Source of the DNA: Hibiscus mutabilis | Lineage: Eukaryota > Streptophyta > Magnoliopsida > Malvales > Malvaceae | Reading direction: 5' to 3' | DNA length: 64,000 bases | NCBI GenBank assembly: GCA_019671005.1 | Contig: CM033721.1 | Span: 57,412,284 to 57,476,283 of the forward strand | In this document: in pieces, positions 44,711 to 57,820 of the stretch | Layout of the letters: the number at the start of each line of letters is the position of its first letter | How positions within the stretch are numbered: position 1 is the first letter of the stretch | Translations under genes and position numbers: made by a program | Notes under the pieces: model-generated | Databases searched by the model: none | Seen by the model: only the letters and a program-made list of their open reading frames with translations | Told to the model about the DNA's origin: nothing

Positions 44711-47264
44711 ACAATTACATAGCCTTTTCATAACTCTTTTGCACTCTTTACTTAATATCAACATTTCATATCTTTTACAGGTTTGCCTTGGATCATTATT
44801 GGTGATGAATAACATTAGTCCATGTGGTACTTAGCTCAGAGCACTTTGCAATGGCTAATATCGAAAACATATCAACAAGCAATGTCAACTTAGTACCATT
44901 GAAACATATCAATGGGGCGTCCCCCGAGCAATAGCTCATGGACCGTAGTCCCAACATATCAAGCATCAACCAATGTATCCAAGGTCTTCCATTGAAGGCA
45001 ACTTAGATATGTTATCATAGTATCAATATTGGGGTTATATCTTATTGCACAAGTAACATTGACTGTTAAGAATTTAATGTCTTATAAAACCTTTCTGAGC
45101 TTTTGTTCTTTAAGCTTATTGACTAGTACACTGTTAAATTAGGACAAGTCATTCCTCCTTAAGTTTCCATAACATTATCAATAAATTATAAACATCCATC
45201 TTGATATTAAGGAATTCTAACAATCAATCATTCAAGCATAGCAAGGCATTTAAAACATAAGAAATGCAACATCATCAAAGTCTTAACATGAATGCCATGC
45301 TATGAATGCATTTCACCCAAAGTGCTCTACTTGAGCCATATGTACATGTTTATGCAATCTATTCAAGATACATATCATAGAAACTAAATACGGTGTGACA
45401 CTGTGTCATCCAAAACCATACAACTACACTCACCTTTTTATCCCGAAGTTACGGGATTCCTGAACCACATTTCCCCCTAACTCAACTAACTCCTTCTTCC
45501 ATTCTTCCTTAACAAAATGTGTACCTCAACAGAATATCAAATCATTAAAATCTATTCATTTCATCTACCAACAGTCCATTAAAGTTCCTAATTATGCAAA
45601 ACAATTTCAATTTCACAGATACACAATTACAAGTACAAAATAGTCCCATTTAGAAGCCTCAACAACCCCTCTAATTAGCTTATAAAACTGTCCATTTACA
45701 ATGCAAAACAGTCCCTCGAATCAACTTATAAAACTACATTGTGTTACTATCACAAAACTGCATCATTCTATGTTCATAAAACTGCACAAACTGGACAGTA
45801 AATTATACATTCTATCACTTATATCAAAACTGATTATGTAGTTCAATCTAATTTAAGTCTAGATTCTGCATTCTTACACTATATAGTTATATAAATATCA
45901 TAAAACTGCACATTCACTTAGACTACACTGCTTTACAAATTGTTTTACTGCATTTATAATACATTCTGCACTGGTTTTACACTCAAATCTGCATTGGTTT
46001 TAGTTCAATATCTGCATCTTAAAAGAAACTGCATATAACTTCTGCACTTAATACATTTTACAACACACATTGTTCACCACCAAAACAGTCCCTATAGCTT
46101 ATTAACTTAAGCAAACAATCCAACATACTCATGTTCACAATTACACAAACCAAAACAGTCCACTAGAGTTCTTATTCATGCAAAAACATTCTAGGTTTTA
46201 CATATATATAATTATTCACTCAAAGCAATCCACATGCTTTTCTATGTACTCAAAACAAGTAAGAAATCATTACTAGAAATGTTATCTATAATAATGTAAA
46301 TTACCAAACTTTACACACAACTATTACACTTTCTAATCACATATAATCAAATATATGCATGACAAACAGTCCTTTATCATATACTAAAATGCAAGGTAGT
46401 TATGTATTCATTACTTACACAAACTCATGTTAAAAAAATAGACTATTGATGTTCTAATTCTTCCTATACTGTTCTATTTCGAATTTATGCCAAAACAAGT
46501 CTTAAAACAGTTCTATAAGGGTCAATTTCACACCAACCTGCCCAGCTTCCTTTATTCATTCGATTCATGCCTCAAACAGATTTCAAATTCTATATTCCAA
46601 CCAAAATAGAGCAATTCACAAACGTCCATTTCTATTACTTAAAACTGTCCGAATTAAGCATATAGACAACCAAAAATCTGGCAGTTTACAATTACTTAAA
46701 CTCAGCCCCTTTAAAACAGTCCAAACTCGAGAATTTGTTTTTTTTTTACCAAAGCTAAATAGTTTACAATTTACAATTCAGCACCAATCTTCTTAACTAT
46801 GTTCTAATTTAAGAGTTTACAATAAGAACATTTACCTTTACTTCTTATCTATCGAACCAAGAGAAACCAATTAGACTAACACAATCCATCACCTTCAAAC
46901 TCCATGGAAAATAAGCTTGAGTGCTCTCTCTCTCTTTCTCTCTAAAGCTTCGGTCATTAGAAAGGAGAAGATGACACATTGGAAATTATTTTCTTTTCAA
47001 ATCTACATGGCCGGTTTCTTTTCCTCATGTCATCACTCTAGATTGCCATGTGTAATAGCCCTTAGTTATATATGGTTTTATCATTCAATTATCCATTTTA
47101 TCAAGTATTCAAAAATGGTCCTTATTGAATTAGTAAGTCTATTTTTTTATACTTCACATTTGGTCCTTATCTCATTTAATTATCTACCTCGAAGATTTCT
47201 TAAACCAATTTAAAACATACTCAAATTATTGTCATACTCCTAGACCGTATTTTGGGATATTACA

Positions 47265-47512
47265 TGTTGAATATGATCTTTTGGTTGTTCATCTTCATCG
47301 TGAAATTGCCATTCTTACAATCGATCACGACCCATCAAGTGGCTAGGAATGGTCTCCCCAAGATGATGGGAGCATTCTCATTCACTTCACATTCAAGGAT
47401 GATAAAGTCCACTGGGAAGAAAAACTTCTATATCCTAACAAGCACATCTTCAATTCTGCCCTTGGGTCGAATTTGAGATTGATCGGCCAACTGAAGGATC
47501 ACTGATGTAGGC
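47265..47512 (-). pseudogene. Athila-type protease fragment
   Basis: The minus strand reads LQLADQSQIRPKGRIEDVLV, then FFPVDFIILECEVNENAPII and LGRPFLAT, the conserved C-terminal part of the Athila-lineage aspartic protease. The catalytic Asp-x-Gly is upstream and missing, cut off at 47513. A stop follows LAT. The RT end is replaced by the 5-kb LTR at 47264. Confidence 0.8.
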
Positions 47513-49988
47513 TGTCGATTTTGGTAATGCTTGGCATTAGAGTGGAAATGCAATAAAAATAATTAAGAAATAATGCCAAGAATGAGACTTTTGCCTGCAA
47601 GTATACACGGCCAACAAGTAATACAGTAGTGAGCTGAGTATTGTATCCACAAGGATTGACCAAGAATTTAATTGTTTCAATGTTTTACTTTGTTAAAGGA
47701 ATCAAGAATATTGGATTGATTTGAAGGTTTTTTTTTACAAAATAACTTAAAGCAATGCAAGAAAGTAAAAACAAGTTGGCAAGAGGAGATTTTCAAATGA
47801 GTGATGAGTGTTGGCAAGGGATGCCTAGTTTTTACGCTAGTTATTAATAATGTTTTGCCTATGATTTATTGCCAAGAAGATTTTAAGAGTGGCATTGCCT
47901 CTATCGATGGCAATGCCCTAAGTTAACCATGTTAAACCCCTATATGTCTATATTGAAGCTTTTCATTAATTAACTTGATTAAGTTTCTATCTGTACTCCT
48001 AAGGGGTATATTCACTCCCGAAGTACGCTCATCTACTTTAACATCTTCTGTCGAAGCTTCTCTCCTTAGTACCTAGCAACTAATCTTACCCCTTAAGTCT
48101 GTTAAGATATTAAAGTGTAATAAGTAAACAATGCCAACTGTCATATGGTAAATAATTTAGAAAATTGAAGTACTAGCTAGATAGAAAACTATGCCAAGGC
48201 ATTCTAATTATTAAAAACCAAACACAAACAAAGTGTTAAGCACAAACATCCCCAACCAACTGTAAAAAGCTTAGTTCATGGTTGGGGGGTTAAATCCACA
48301 AAATATCATTGTATCTCAACATCATCAATCAAATAAAAATAAAACTAAGAAAATGGGCAAGAAGGAGATCCATCAATGCAGTCCTTCAATGGCTCCATGC
48401 TCTCGATCTAATTTGGTTGAACCACACAGCCTCCAGCTTCCTCTTCCACCATCGTGCTCTCTTTCAAGTTGTTTGATCAATTCATTTAAATAGGAATGCA
48501 TGGATAACCCAAGGTGGGTTTAAATTCGAATTTTGATTTCGCACTTAGGATAAAGTGATTCATCATCTTATCTTTATTTTGAATTTTAGGGTTGGTGTGT
48601 ACTGGGTTCAACGGCTTCTTTGACAGGGCATCAGGCTTTAGTTCTTTGCCAACCGAGCTTGGCAATCTCTGGTCCAACTTTGCCAACTGTGACTCGACAT
48701 TCTCATCTTTTTTCTTGCTTCCTGCGCCTGCACTGCTCTGCCAAGCTTGCCCTGCTCCTAACCTGCATTAATGCCAACAAAACAACCCTTCACACTGGCA
48801 AAATACAGACTCCCTAACTCCTTATGCAAATGCATGGTTTAATCAACTAAATGCAAAGATATATACCTAAAGACAAGCAAAAACATTATGAAATATGCAC
48901 AAAAATCAGTACTTTCTAGGAGTTAACACTCCCCCAAAACTAGTTCATTACTTGTCCTCAAGTAATGCAACTAAAATTAAGAAAACAAAAAAATGAGTAC
49001 CTAAACAAAAGTGTTCTGACTGTTAACAAGTGCTAGTAAGCAGGATCTAGCCCTAGTTATTCCCTCTAATATCCAGTGCAATAATGCCAAGCAGATAAGC
49101 AAATTCAAGTGCAACAATATAACTCTAGTATAAGGTCATGAAGAGTGCATAAATTGCAGGCAATATGCATCAAGTTTCCTTTAACTCCCTTAGTCAAATT
49201 TACTATCCAAACTCAGAATTGTTCTTTTTTGATTTTATTCTTACCAAGGGTCTTTGATGGCAATATTTTAAGCTTGCTTTGTAATATTGTTAGCGTGAGA
49301 AAAAAGAGGGAGCATACCACAAACCCTCAAATTAATCCAGACATTACTAGGCGTTTACCCTTCAACTCATACCCTAAAGTTTTTGACTTGAGAACTAAGA
49401 GAGAGCAAACCACGAAGCCCTCCAAGTTATGTATTATCTCTAGGTAGAGGAGAGTTCTATATTTTTTCTTGACTTGGCAAAACATTGTTTCCTTATTATT
49501 TTCTTTTACCATGACATTAATTTTTTTTATTCCAAGCTTAGTTTTAAGAATTCTAAGTTTGTTTAGGAACTAGATGTATACTACGTGTTAAGTGAAATTT
49601 CAATTTCCCTAAACTAGAGATTAATTACCAAGCAGACCTGACATTACTACTCTGCTGGCATATACAAACTAAGGATTTTCAAATTCATCATTGGACAAAA
49701 TATTCTAGAGCAAATAAAACTACACTAGCAAGGTGTTAGCAATCTTTCAAATTTAACTGATGAATTTTTTTAATGGTTTGGCATGCATGGCTAAACCTAA
49801 TCTACATGGCAACAGAATGCAAACAGAAATATAAACATGAATGCATGGCATGGCAATAGATGTGAGGCAACACGTAGCCCCAAACTAAAGGTGTGCATTG
49901 TCCTCAATGCATGTAAACATATATAAACACATGAAATAAACTAAAATTAAAATGCATGAACCATATGAATAAAAATGAATGCAAGGAG
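47513..49988. mobile_element. Non-coding repeat rich in TTGGC/GCCAA words
   Basis: It starts TGTCGATTTTGG directly in the Athila protease, so probably a TG-starting element. It holds ACTCCCCCAAAACT...TTACTTGTCCTCAAG (48928-48963) and GCCCCAAACT...GCATTGTCCTCAATG (49877-49912), words like those at 15065 and 19413. No coding domain. Ends unresolved. Confidence 0.45.
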
Positions 49989-51244
49989 TGTAACGCCTCG
50001 ATTTTTGGGCCTAGGAGTTTCTAGGTTGATTAGACGATATGGTGGACCGAGATTAGAGATTCAAGTCAAATTTGGGATAAAAATCAAGAAAATATTTTTA
50101 TGTGAGAAAATATGCGAGAAAATATCCTAAAATCATTATTTAATATGTAGATATTTTTGGTAAAATCAATTTTGGGAAAATGGAATTTTGGAAATTGGAC
50201 ATTTTGGCTAGTGACCTAAATGTAAAGAATGAAAAACTATTTTTAGTGACTATTTTGAAAAAAGGTCAAACCTTAGAATCTTTAAGGAGCTATTTTACCT
50301 AATGTTTTTAATCTGATTTTTCTCTCAATTTGGATCATTTTAAATGAATTTTAATTAAGGAATTAAAGATGAATTGATTAAGGAAGGGAGCTATTTTCCT
50401 AAAACCACTTTTGACGTAACTTTTTCTCTTAGACTTTTCTCTCAAAGTTTCTTTAGCCAAACACTCTCTTTTTCATCAAATATTTGAGGTAATATTCTTG
50501 ATTTCTTAAACTGTTGATTTCTAATGCATTCTTCAATCTTGTTTTCCAAAATCTCATTGTTTTCCTTTGTTTTTCAAGAGTAAAATATCCAATTGAGAGG
50601 AAATTCGCTCATTAGTGGTAATGTTCATTCTTCTCCTCTAATTAATGGCTCTTTACTGAAATTCCCAAGTATTTGATCCTTGTTTAATGTTTTCTAATGA
50701 GTTTTAATGATTTAATTATGGAAATTGGTTAAATCATGGTTTAATTCATGAGGTTAACTGATTTTTGTTTTAGATCTATTTTGCTAAGTTTATGATTGGT
50801 TCTAAACATAATTTTGATTTTTAATAATGTTAATAGATGAGTTTTAACATTAGAATCCCAAAACTAAGTGAATCTTTAATTTTTTAGGTTGCTAGTGTTG
50901 TGTTTTGGTGAATTATGAGTGCTTTATGAATGATGAAGGTATAATGGTGATGTTGGGTATTTTGGATGTTAATTGAAGATAATTGATGGATTAAACCTTT
51001 AGGTTTTAGCTGGGTTAAGTTTGGAAGGTGTTTGATGTTATTTTCGGTTGTTGTGGATAAGTTTTTAGTTGGAGCTGTTGTGAATTAGTGTTGCTAAGTC
51101 TTTGAATGCATTTTGATGCATTGAATACTCTTTTTTGTTTGGTTAAATCAAGGGAAGTTGATTGTAAATAACATTTGTGGGTGTTGAGGGGTATATGTGT
51201 ACCAAATACTCCACCGCGAGTACCCTAACAGTTGAGGGGTTATA
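49989..51244 (+). repeat. LTR fragment, same family as 15113-18470
   Basis: It starts TGTAACGCCTCGATTTTTGG and runs to 51244, where the copia element inserts. Shared blocks with the solo LTR include GACGTAACTTTTTCTCTTAG and AGTTGAGGGGTT. No coding capacity. Confidence 0.7.
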
Positions 51245-52861
51245 TGTTAGAGTATGCCCAAAGACCAATCATAAGTTGATTGTAAATAACATTTGTTTTA
51301 CCTTGTTTATTCATAAAGAGGCATTGCCATTATTATTTTCAATCACAATTCTATGTGCATAAATAAACTGAATTATAATAAAGTCCTTAGAATAATATGG
51401 TTATTCTTAAATGTCCTTAGTAGAGTATTATTATGGGAATGGACAACAATAATGCATTAAGACTAATATGTAGTTGATTGCTGACAAAGTGTTGTTATTG
51501 ACGTGGAGATGTCAAAATCAATACATAAATATGTGTTAGAGAATGACATACTAGATTGACCCGCTATGAGCATGTTTCTTGGATTATTATGTGACAGTCA
51601 CAATATTACTCATAGTGATAACTACATGTATGATCCTCAGACTTGAGATCATCATTATTTCAACATCGTGAGTGACATATTTTGATACAGTCAAACGTGT
51701 TTCGTAACTGACTACACTATAAAGACTAATATTGGATATGTCACAATTTATATAGTAGGATATGGTTGATCAAGATAGAATTTGTCCCTCATACATAATA
51801 GGAGTAATATCGTAGGCCACTTGATTGAGTGAGACTAGAAATGAATGACCATGCTCGAATAAGTTGATATGAGATATCATAGTTATTAGTTTATAATAGT
51901 CTACTCAAGATATCAAGAAATATTAGATGAACTATACAAGTGTGACTGTTCCATGACTTGTGTCCAATCTAGATATAAAGGACAAAATGATGTAATACAT
52001 AAAAAAGAGTTAATCACAGAAAGGGTTATGTCGAATCATGATTTCTTGTAACTTAGGTGATAATGACATATTGCTAGATGTCACTCATTGTTTGTAATAT
52101 TAGAAATGTTCTAATATTTACTACTAACGTTACATGAACCTGCAGGGTCACACCCACGGTTGAAATAAGCATATATTAAACGAATTATATATGTATGAAT
52201 TTGTTGTACACGAATTTAGTTAAATTAATATATATTTGATATATATAATTTAACTATTGGGTAAATATTAAAATAAAAATAATTATTGTAATTATGACTC
52301 TTTTAATATATACATAATATAATTCAATTTAAATCAATATATATTGAAATCCTAATTAAGTTGAATTAGGATTATATATATTTAATATATGTATTGAAAT
52401 CCTAATTAAAGTTGAATTGGGATTATATATATTTAATATATATATATATATATATATATATTGAAATCCTAATTAAGTTGAATTGAGATTATATATTTAA
52501 TATATATATTGAAATCCCAATATGAGTTGAATTAAGATTACAAAGGCTATATAAAGGCATAAGAGATCTAGTACTCATTAATGCTTTTGCGAAAAACCTT
52601 CTAAATAGTTTAGAGAGTTTTTATATGCTCGTTTGAATTGGGTGAACTACGTAGAGGTCGGAGGGTTATCATTGCGGCTTAGGAATCGACATCATGGAAT
52701 CCTGATTGGATTCTATCTCCTCCAAATTCATAATTTTAGATTTTAAACAGGTAATTCTTCACCCTTATTCACCATGATTCATTCCTCGTACATGGATATC
52801 TACTGGTAATCACCAGAGAATTTTTTCGCTGCACCATGAGGTGTACCGACTTAATCCAATA
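51245..52861 (+). repeat. 5' LTR of the copia element
   Basis: TGTTAGAGTATGCCC to TTAATCCAATA; same family as the solo LTR 19789-21551. AT-rich repeats at 52330-52540. The last bases (CCAATA) differ from the solo LTR's CCAACA. Confidence 0.9.
52330..52540. repeat. AT-rich tandem repeats in copia 5' LTR
   Basis: About four copies of TTGAAATCCTAATTAAGTTG, AATT(A/G)(A/G)GATTATATAT plus a variable TA run; fewer copies than in the solo LTR at 20110-20460. Confidence 0.75.
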
Positions 52862-52875
52862 GTTGTATCAGAGCC
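52862..52875 (+). other. PBS of the copia element
   Basis: GTTGTATCAGAGCC directly after the LTR end; two bases off the initiator-Met consensus TGGTATCAGAGC. Confidence 0.75.
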
Positions 52876-54470
52876 ATTTGTTCGATACAGTTTCGGGTGT
52901 TAATTACTTGGGTGATGTAATTGTATGAGACACATTTTATTTTTGATTTATTTAGCTAATATATGATATTTGTACGAGCAAATCTATTCAATCACGATTA
53001 ATTTGTTATTCCAGTTAAAAGATGTTCCTAAGATCGATGATTAAGAGTTAATCATCAGGATCTTTGTCGATAATGGTTTGAAATATTATATGTTAATTGT
53101 TAACATATTCAATATTGAGTTTTAGGGTTTTAGATGTTAAGTCTTAACATACGCAGATTAAAGTTATATATTAGACTAATGGTTAGTCTATAGATTTCAT
53201 GCGGAAAAGTAACAAGAGTTGTTTTAGTAAAAAACCTCATGGATTTTAAAATCCTAAAAAATACGTTAATGTTGATAAAAGTTATCAAATCGTGAGGTTT
53301 TTATATAGCAATTAAGATGCTAATCTTTAAAATTTTCTCTACCGCTAACTAGGTAGCAGCAAACTCGCCGACAACTACGAAGCCTCTGGAACCTTGCAAG
53401 GAGCTTCGCCTCTTGACCCGTAAAGGGGATCCTCCCTTTAGAACCCCACAAGGAGCTTGACAATTGCACAAGAACAATCTGGTAAGACTTTAATAACAAA
53501 CCGCGTCTTTATTATGTTTGATATGCACGGTGTTTGGAATGCATGGTTATAGCCCAATAGCCTATTTAGTTTTATTTATAAGGTTTTATAAATACGGCCT
53601 GCGTGTCATGCCTTTCTATAATTCTATTGTAATCCTCTTCTCATCTTACTCCCTCGTATGTAAAATGACTTTTTGAAATTGTAATCTATACGAAGAAGCA
53701 TGGACCAGAAGAACAAAAGTGTGGGCCGACAGAAAAATTCTTGAGAAATGTTTTATCCTTAGAATAATTTGGTTATCCCATTGGCTTGGGACGGACCACC
53801 TTAGGATATGGGCTATAAATATTGCATTCAGATTTACTGCTTTTCATGTATGTGATAAAATGAATGTATGAGATGCATGCTAGTTAATTGATAAGATCGA
53901 ATGTTAAATGGTGAGGTAATATTCACAAAACCCCTCAATAAAATATTAAGTCTTTTATTGCTTCCCAATGTTAACCCTCGTTAAAGTATAGATCGATACA
54001 ATGTAGGTTCTGCTAAAGCGAGATACTTGTATCTATCTTGGCCAAACGCGAAGAATAAGCAAGTGATATTCTTTGGTTGTAACATTGGTTAAAGACTTAA
54101 CTAGGTTACTCTAATAGGATTAGAAACCTAAAGGTTAGTTATTTGGATAATCATAAGATGATTATGAGCAAGAGTTGTTCACCAAATGAAGAAGCTAATT
54201 GAGATGTAATTAGCAAGTGTTACTTACCTAGATAGACCATAATCTTAAGAGAAAAGCCAAAGCTGACTTAAGAGAATGTGAAATTTAGATCCTTACCCAC
54301 TAGAAAAACTTTACAAAAAAGTATTTTCAACATTAATATTTGAGGGTTATTAATTTTAATAAAAATAGTGGGAGTATCAAGTTCTTTTATAAACAAACAT
54401 GGTAAACGTACTCAAAATTCATATTTTATTGTTGTAGAATTACTAATCAAATTTACTATCATTGCGATCG
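52876..54470 (+). other. Copia leader, no ORF
   Basis: About 1.6 kb of non-coding leader. A duplicated AAGGAGCTT word occurs around 53400-53460. No gag domain in this part. Confidence 0.5.
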
Positions 54471-54900
54471 GTCCTTGAGAAGGACAAGTTGAACATCGTA
54501 AACTACCTTGACTGGTCACTAGAAGGAAAATGTTTCCATTTGTAATTAGACATGTATTGTAAAAGGAACTGCCTAATTTATCTTGAAAAGTAAAGAAGGC
54601 AAATGAAAGTAGAGCATCCGCCTCGAGTATTTATGTTATTGATATTAATTTATCAACACCTACTTCTTGGTTATTGGATACTGGTTATGGTTCTCATATT
54701 TGTACATTTGTATAAGGACTACAAAAGAGTAGAAATCTGAGAAAATGAGAGGTGAACCTACGGGTTGGTAATGGAGAAAGAGTTGCTGCATTAGCTATAG
54801 GAACATATACTTTATCGTTGCCTAGTGGAATCAATTTATGTTTAGAGGATTGCTATTTTGTGTCTAGTTTGACTAAAAAATCATTTTATTTATTGTTTAG
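54471..54900 (+). pseudogene. Copia gag remnant and protease
   Basis: 54476-54560 gives KDKLNIVNYLDW, the usual start of copia gag. The rest of gag, including the zinc knuckle, is missing. From about 54650 the protease follows: STPTSWLLDTGYGSHICTFV with the D-T-G active site, then LRVGNGERVAALAIGTYTL. Stops interrupt. So a deletion of most of gag joined its start to the protease. Confidence 0.7.
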
Positions 54901-55019
54901 GCAAGATTGGTTTTGAGATAATTATTAAGAATAATTGTTGTTCTTTTATTTCGATAATGTTTTCTATGGTGTGACATAATTAATAAATGGCCTCTATATT
55001 TTAGATCAAGAGAATTCCA

Positions 55020-55860
55020 TTTATAACATAAATATGAAAAGATCAAAACAAATGACTCTAATCAAACTCATCTCTGGCATTGTCACTTAGGTTACATAAG
55101 TGAAAAACACATTTCAAAACTTCATAAAGATGGATTTTTGGATTCATTTGTTTTCGAACAACTTGATGTATGTGAGCCTTGCTTATTGGAAAAAATGACC
55201 AAAGCTCATTTTAATGGTAAAAGTAAGTGAGCAGGTGACTTATTGGGATTAATACATAGTGATGTATGTGGACCAATGAATACACAAGCCAGAAGAAGGT
55301 TTTCAATACTTCATTACTTTCACAGATGACTTTAGTAGATATGGTACATTTACCTAATGCATCATAAATATGAAGCCCTTGAAAAGTTTAAGGAATTTAA
55401 AAATGAAATACAAAACCAACTAGAAAAAAGCATTAAGGCTCTCCAATCAGATTGATGAGGAGAATACTTAAGCTTAGAGTTTTTTGACCTTCTTAAGGAA
55501 TATGAGATTGTCTCACACCTCCTGGTACTCCACAATGGAATGAAGTTTTTTGAAAAGAAGAAATCGAACATTGTTAGACATGGTTCGATCAATGATGAGT
55601 CACGCTGATCTTCCAGTATCTTTTTGGGGACATGCGCTAAAAATAGTTGTTTTCACACTAAATTGTGTTCCATCTAAATCAGTTCAAAAGACACCATATG
55701 AGACATGGACTGGGAAACGTCCTAGTATGTCTTTTATGAAAATTTGGGGATGCAAAGCTTATTTTAAACATAAGATGTCTACAAAACTCAAACCCAAATC
55801 TCATAAATGTTTTTGCAAGTTATCCTAAAGAAACTAAAGGATATTATTTCTTCAATCCTA
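55020..55860 (+). pseudogene. Copia integrase, broken
   Basis: The pre-integrase zinc region (near 55070-55200) and the core can be followed in shifting frames: an FTDDFSRYG block with the first Asp (near 55316-55345), a decayed D-R/E-G block near 55445, then the open piece 55550-55828 with KRRNRTLLDMVRSMM, LPVSFWGHAL and WTGKRPSMSFMKIWGCKAY. At least four stops or shifts. Confidence 0.8.
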
Positions 55861-56036
55861 CCGAGAACAAAGTGTTTGTTGCTCAAACATGAATCTTCCT
55901 AGAAAGATAATTTGTTTTCCGAAATGGAAGTGGGAGAAGTATTAAACTCAATGAAATTCGAGATCAACAACATATCATTGAATAAGAGATTGAACAACAA
56001 CAAGTTCCACAAGTTGTTTAGGAACATTCAACGGTT

Positions 56037-57210
56037 TTGGTAACACAACCACTACAAAGATATTTGAGAGAATGCAATACACTTGAGAAATATGGATTTC
56101 TTGTCATATTTCATGGTGATGTTCTCTTCATGGATCAAGATGAGTCTATGACTTATCATGAAGTAGTGACAATCCCAGAATTTGAGAAATGGCTAGAGGC
56201 CATGAAATTCGAGATGGATTCCATGTTAGAAAACCATGTCTGGAGCTTGGTTGACCCACCTCTAGGGGTTAAGCTCATAGGGTGCAAATGGGTTTTCAAA
56301 AAAAAAACCGACATGTATGGTAATGTACAAACCTACAAAGTGCGATTAGTCGCTAAGAGTTTTGGTCAAATTCATGGTATAGACTATGATGAAACCTTTT
56401 CTCCGTTGCTATGTTTAAATCCATCCAGATCTTACTTGTGATAGCTGCATTTTATGATTATGAGATATGGCAAATGGATGTTTAAACCACTTTCCTTAAT
56501 GGAAAACTAGATGGAGACGTGTACATGACACAACCTGAAGGTTTTTTTGATCCAAAAGATGCCGAAAAATATGCAAGCTACAAAGGTCCATTTATGGATT
56601 GAAGAAAGTTTCTCGAAGTTAGAATCTTTGTTTTAATGATACAATCAAAGAGGTTTGATTTTATAAAAAATGAAGGTGAGTCATGTGTTTTCAAGAAAAT
56701 TAGTGGGAGCACTGTCATATTCTTGGCACTATATGTGGATAACATATTGATAATAGAAAATGACATATCTAGGTTACAGTCTATGAAAACTTGTTTAGGA
56801 AAATGTTTTTCCATGAAAGACTTGGGTGAGGAAACATACATATTATGAGTCAAGATATATAGAGATAGATCGAGATGACTGCTAGGAATGAGTCAAAATA
56901 CATACATAGAAGTACTGAAAAGATTCAGTATGGAAGAATCCAAAAAGGATCCTTACCTATGAGACATAGAATTTCACTCTTGAAGGAAATGTGTACTTCA
57001 ACACCACAAGAAAGAGAGAAAATAAGTAATATTCCATATGCTTCAGCAATTGGATTTATCATGTATGTCATGCTATGTACTCATCCAAATATGTCGTACG
57101 CTTTAAGTATGACAAGTCGATACCAGGTAGATCCCGATGAAGGTCATTGGGTCACTATTAAAAACTTCCTTAAGTACTTAAGAAGAACAAATGATACATT
57201 CCTTATATAA
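56037..57210 (+). pseudogene. Copia reverse transcriptase, broken
   Basis: 56037-56441 is open: EKWLEAMKFEMDSMLENHVW, LVDPPLGVKLIGCKWVFKKK, KVRLVAKSFGQIHGIDYDET. The palm follows in 56636-56848, where the catalytic YVDD reads LYVDNILIIEN, i.e. the second Asp is Asn, so no activity is expected. The thumb/connection continues at 56875-57210 (NIPYASAIGFIMYVMLCTHP, YQVDPDEGHW). Confidence 0.85.
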
Positions 57211-57500
57211 GGAGGTAAGGAAGAGCTAAGTATAAAGGTTACACTGATATCAACTTTCAAACTGATAAGGATGATTCACGATCACACTCGGGTTTTATGT
57301 TCTGCCTTAATAGAGGCGCTGTGAGCTGGAAAGGTTCAAAGCAAGATACAATAGCTAATTCTACAACAAAAGTTGAGTATATTGTAGCATGCGATGCTGC
57401 AAAATAGGGTGTTAAGATCAAGAAGTTCATATGTAGAGTACCAACAAATGATAACATTTTCGATTCACTAACAAAGCCTCTGACGCAGCAGAAACATGAT
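57211..57500 (+). pseudogene. Copia RNase H, broken
   Basis: DSRSHSGFMFCLNRGAVSWK, then SKQDTIANSTTKVEYIVACD with a stop in the next line (DAAK then TAG). Typical copia RNase H; the downstream part is read only in pieces (KFICRVPTNDNIFDSLTKPL). Confidence 0.8.
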
Positions 57501-57549
57501 GGTCACACGAAGTCACTTGGTATTAGATATATGAGTGAATAGTCTTAGT

Positions 57550-57562
57550 GCTAGTGGGAGAT
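57550..57562 (+). other. PPT of the copia element
   Basis: GCTAGTGGGAGAT directly before the LTR start TGTTACAGTACGCC; the GTGGGAGA word is the usual copia tract. Confidence 0.75.
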
Positions 57563-57820
57563 TGTTACAGTACGCCGAAAGAACAATCATAAGATGATTG
57601 TAAATAAAATTTGTTTTACCTTGTTTATTCATAAAGAGGCATTGCCATTATTATTTTCATTTACAATTACGCGTACATAAATAAACTGAATTATAATAAA
57701 GTCCTTAGAATAATATGGTTATTCTTAAATGTCCTTAGTCGAGTATTATTGTGGGAATGGACATCAATAATGCATTAAGACTAATATGTAGTTGATTGAT
57801 GCCAAAGTGTTGTCATTAAC
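57563..57820 (+). repeat. 3' LTR of copia, first part
   Basis: Matches the first part of the 5' LTR (51245-51500). It is broken off at 57820 by the Ty3 element and resumes at 63372. Confidence 0.9.

Larger units (their letters stand above)
42191..47264 (-). repeat. 5' LTR (5074 bp) of a Del/Tekay-like element
   Basis: Minus reading starts TGTAATATCCC at 47264 and ends GACGTTACA at 42191, next to the PBS. LTRs of 3-5 kb are known for the Del/Tekay lineage. There is no ORF of note. It contains a TA microsatellite, the GCTC...GAGC repeats (44560-44710), and from 45550 to 46730 many AAAACAGTCC / AAAACTGCA words. The right flank is Athila-type protease DNA, so this element inserted there. No 3' LTR of this family was found in the window. 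Confidence 0.8.

Noticed and set aside
46917..47213. 98-codon plus-strand ORF
   Set aside because: Within the 5-kb LTR; no domain or homologous support.
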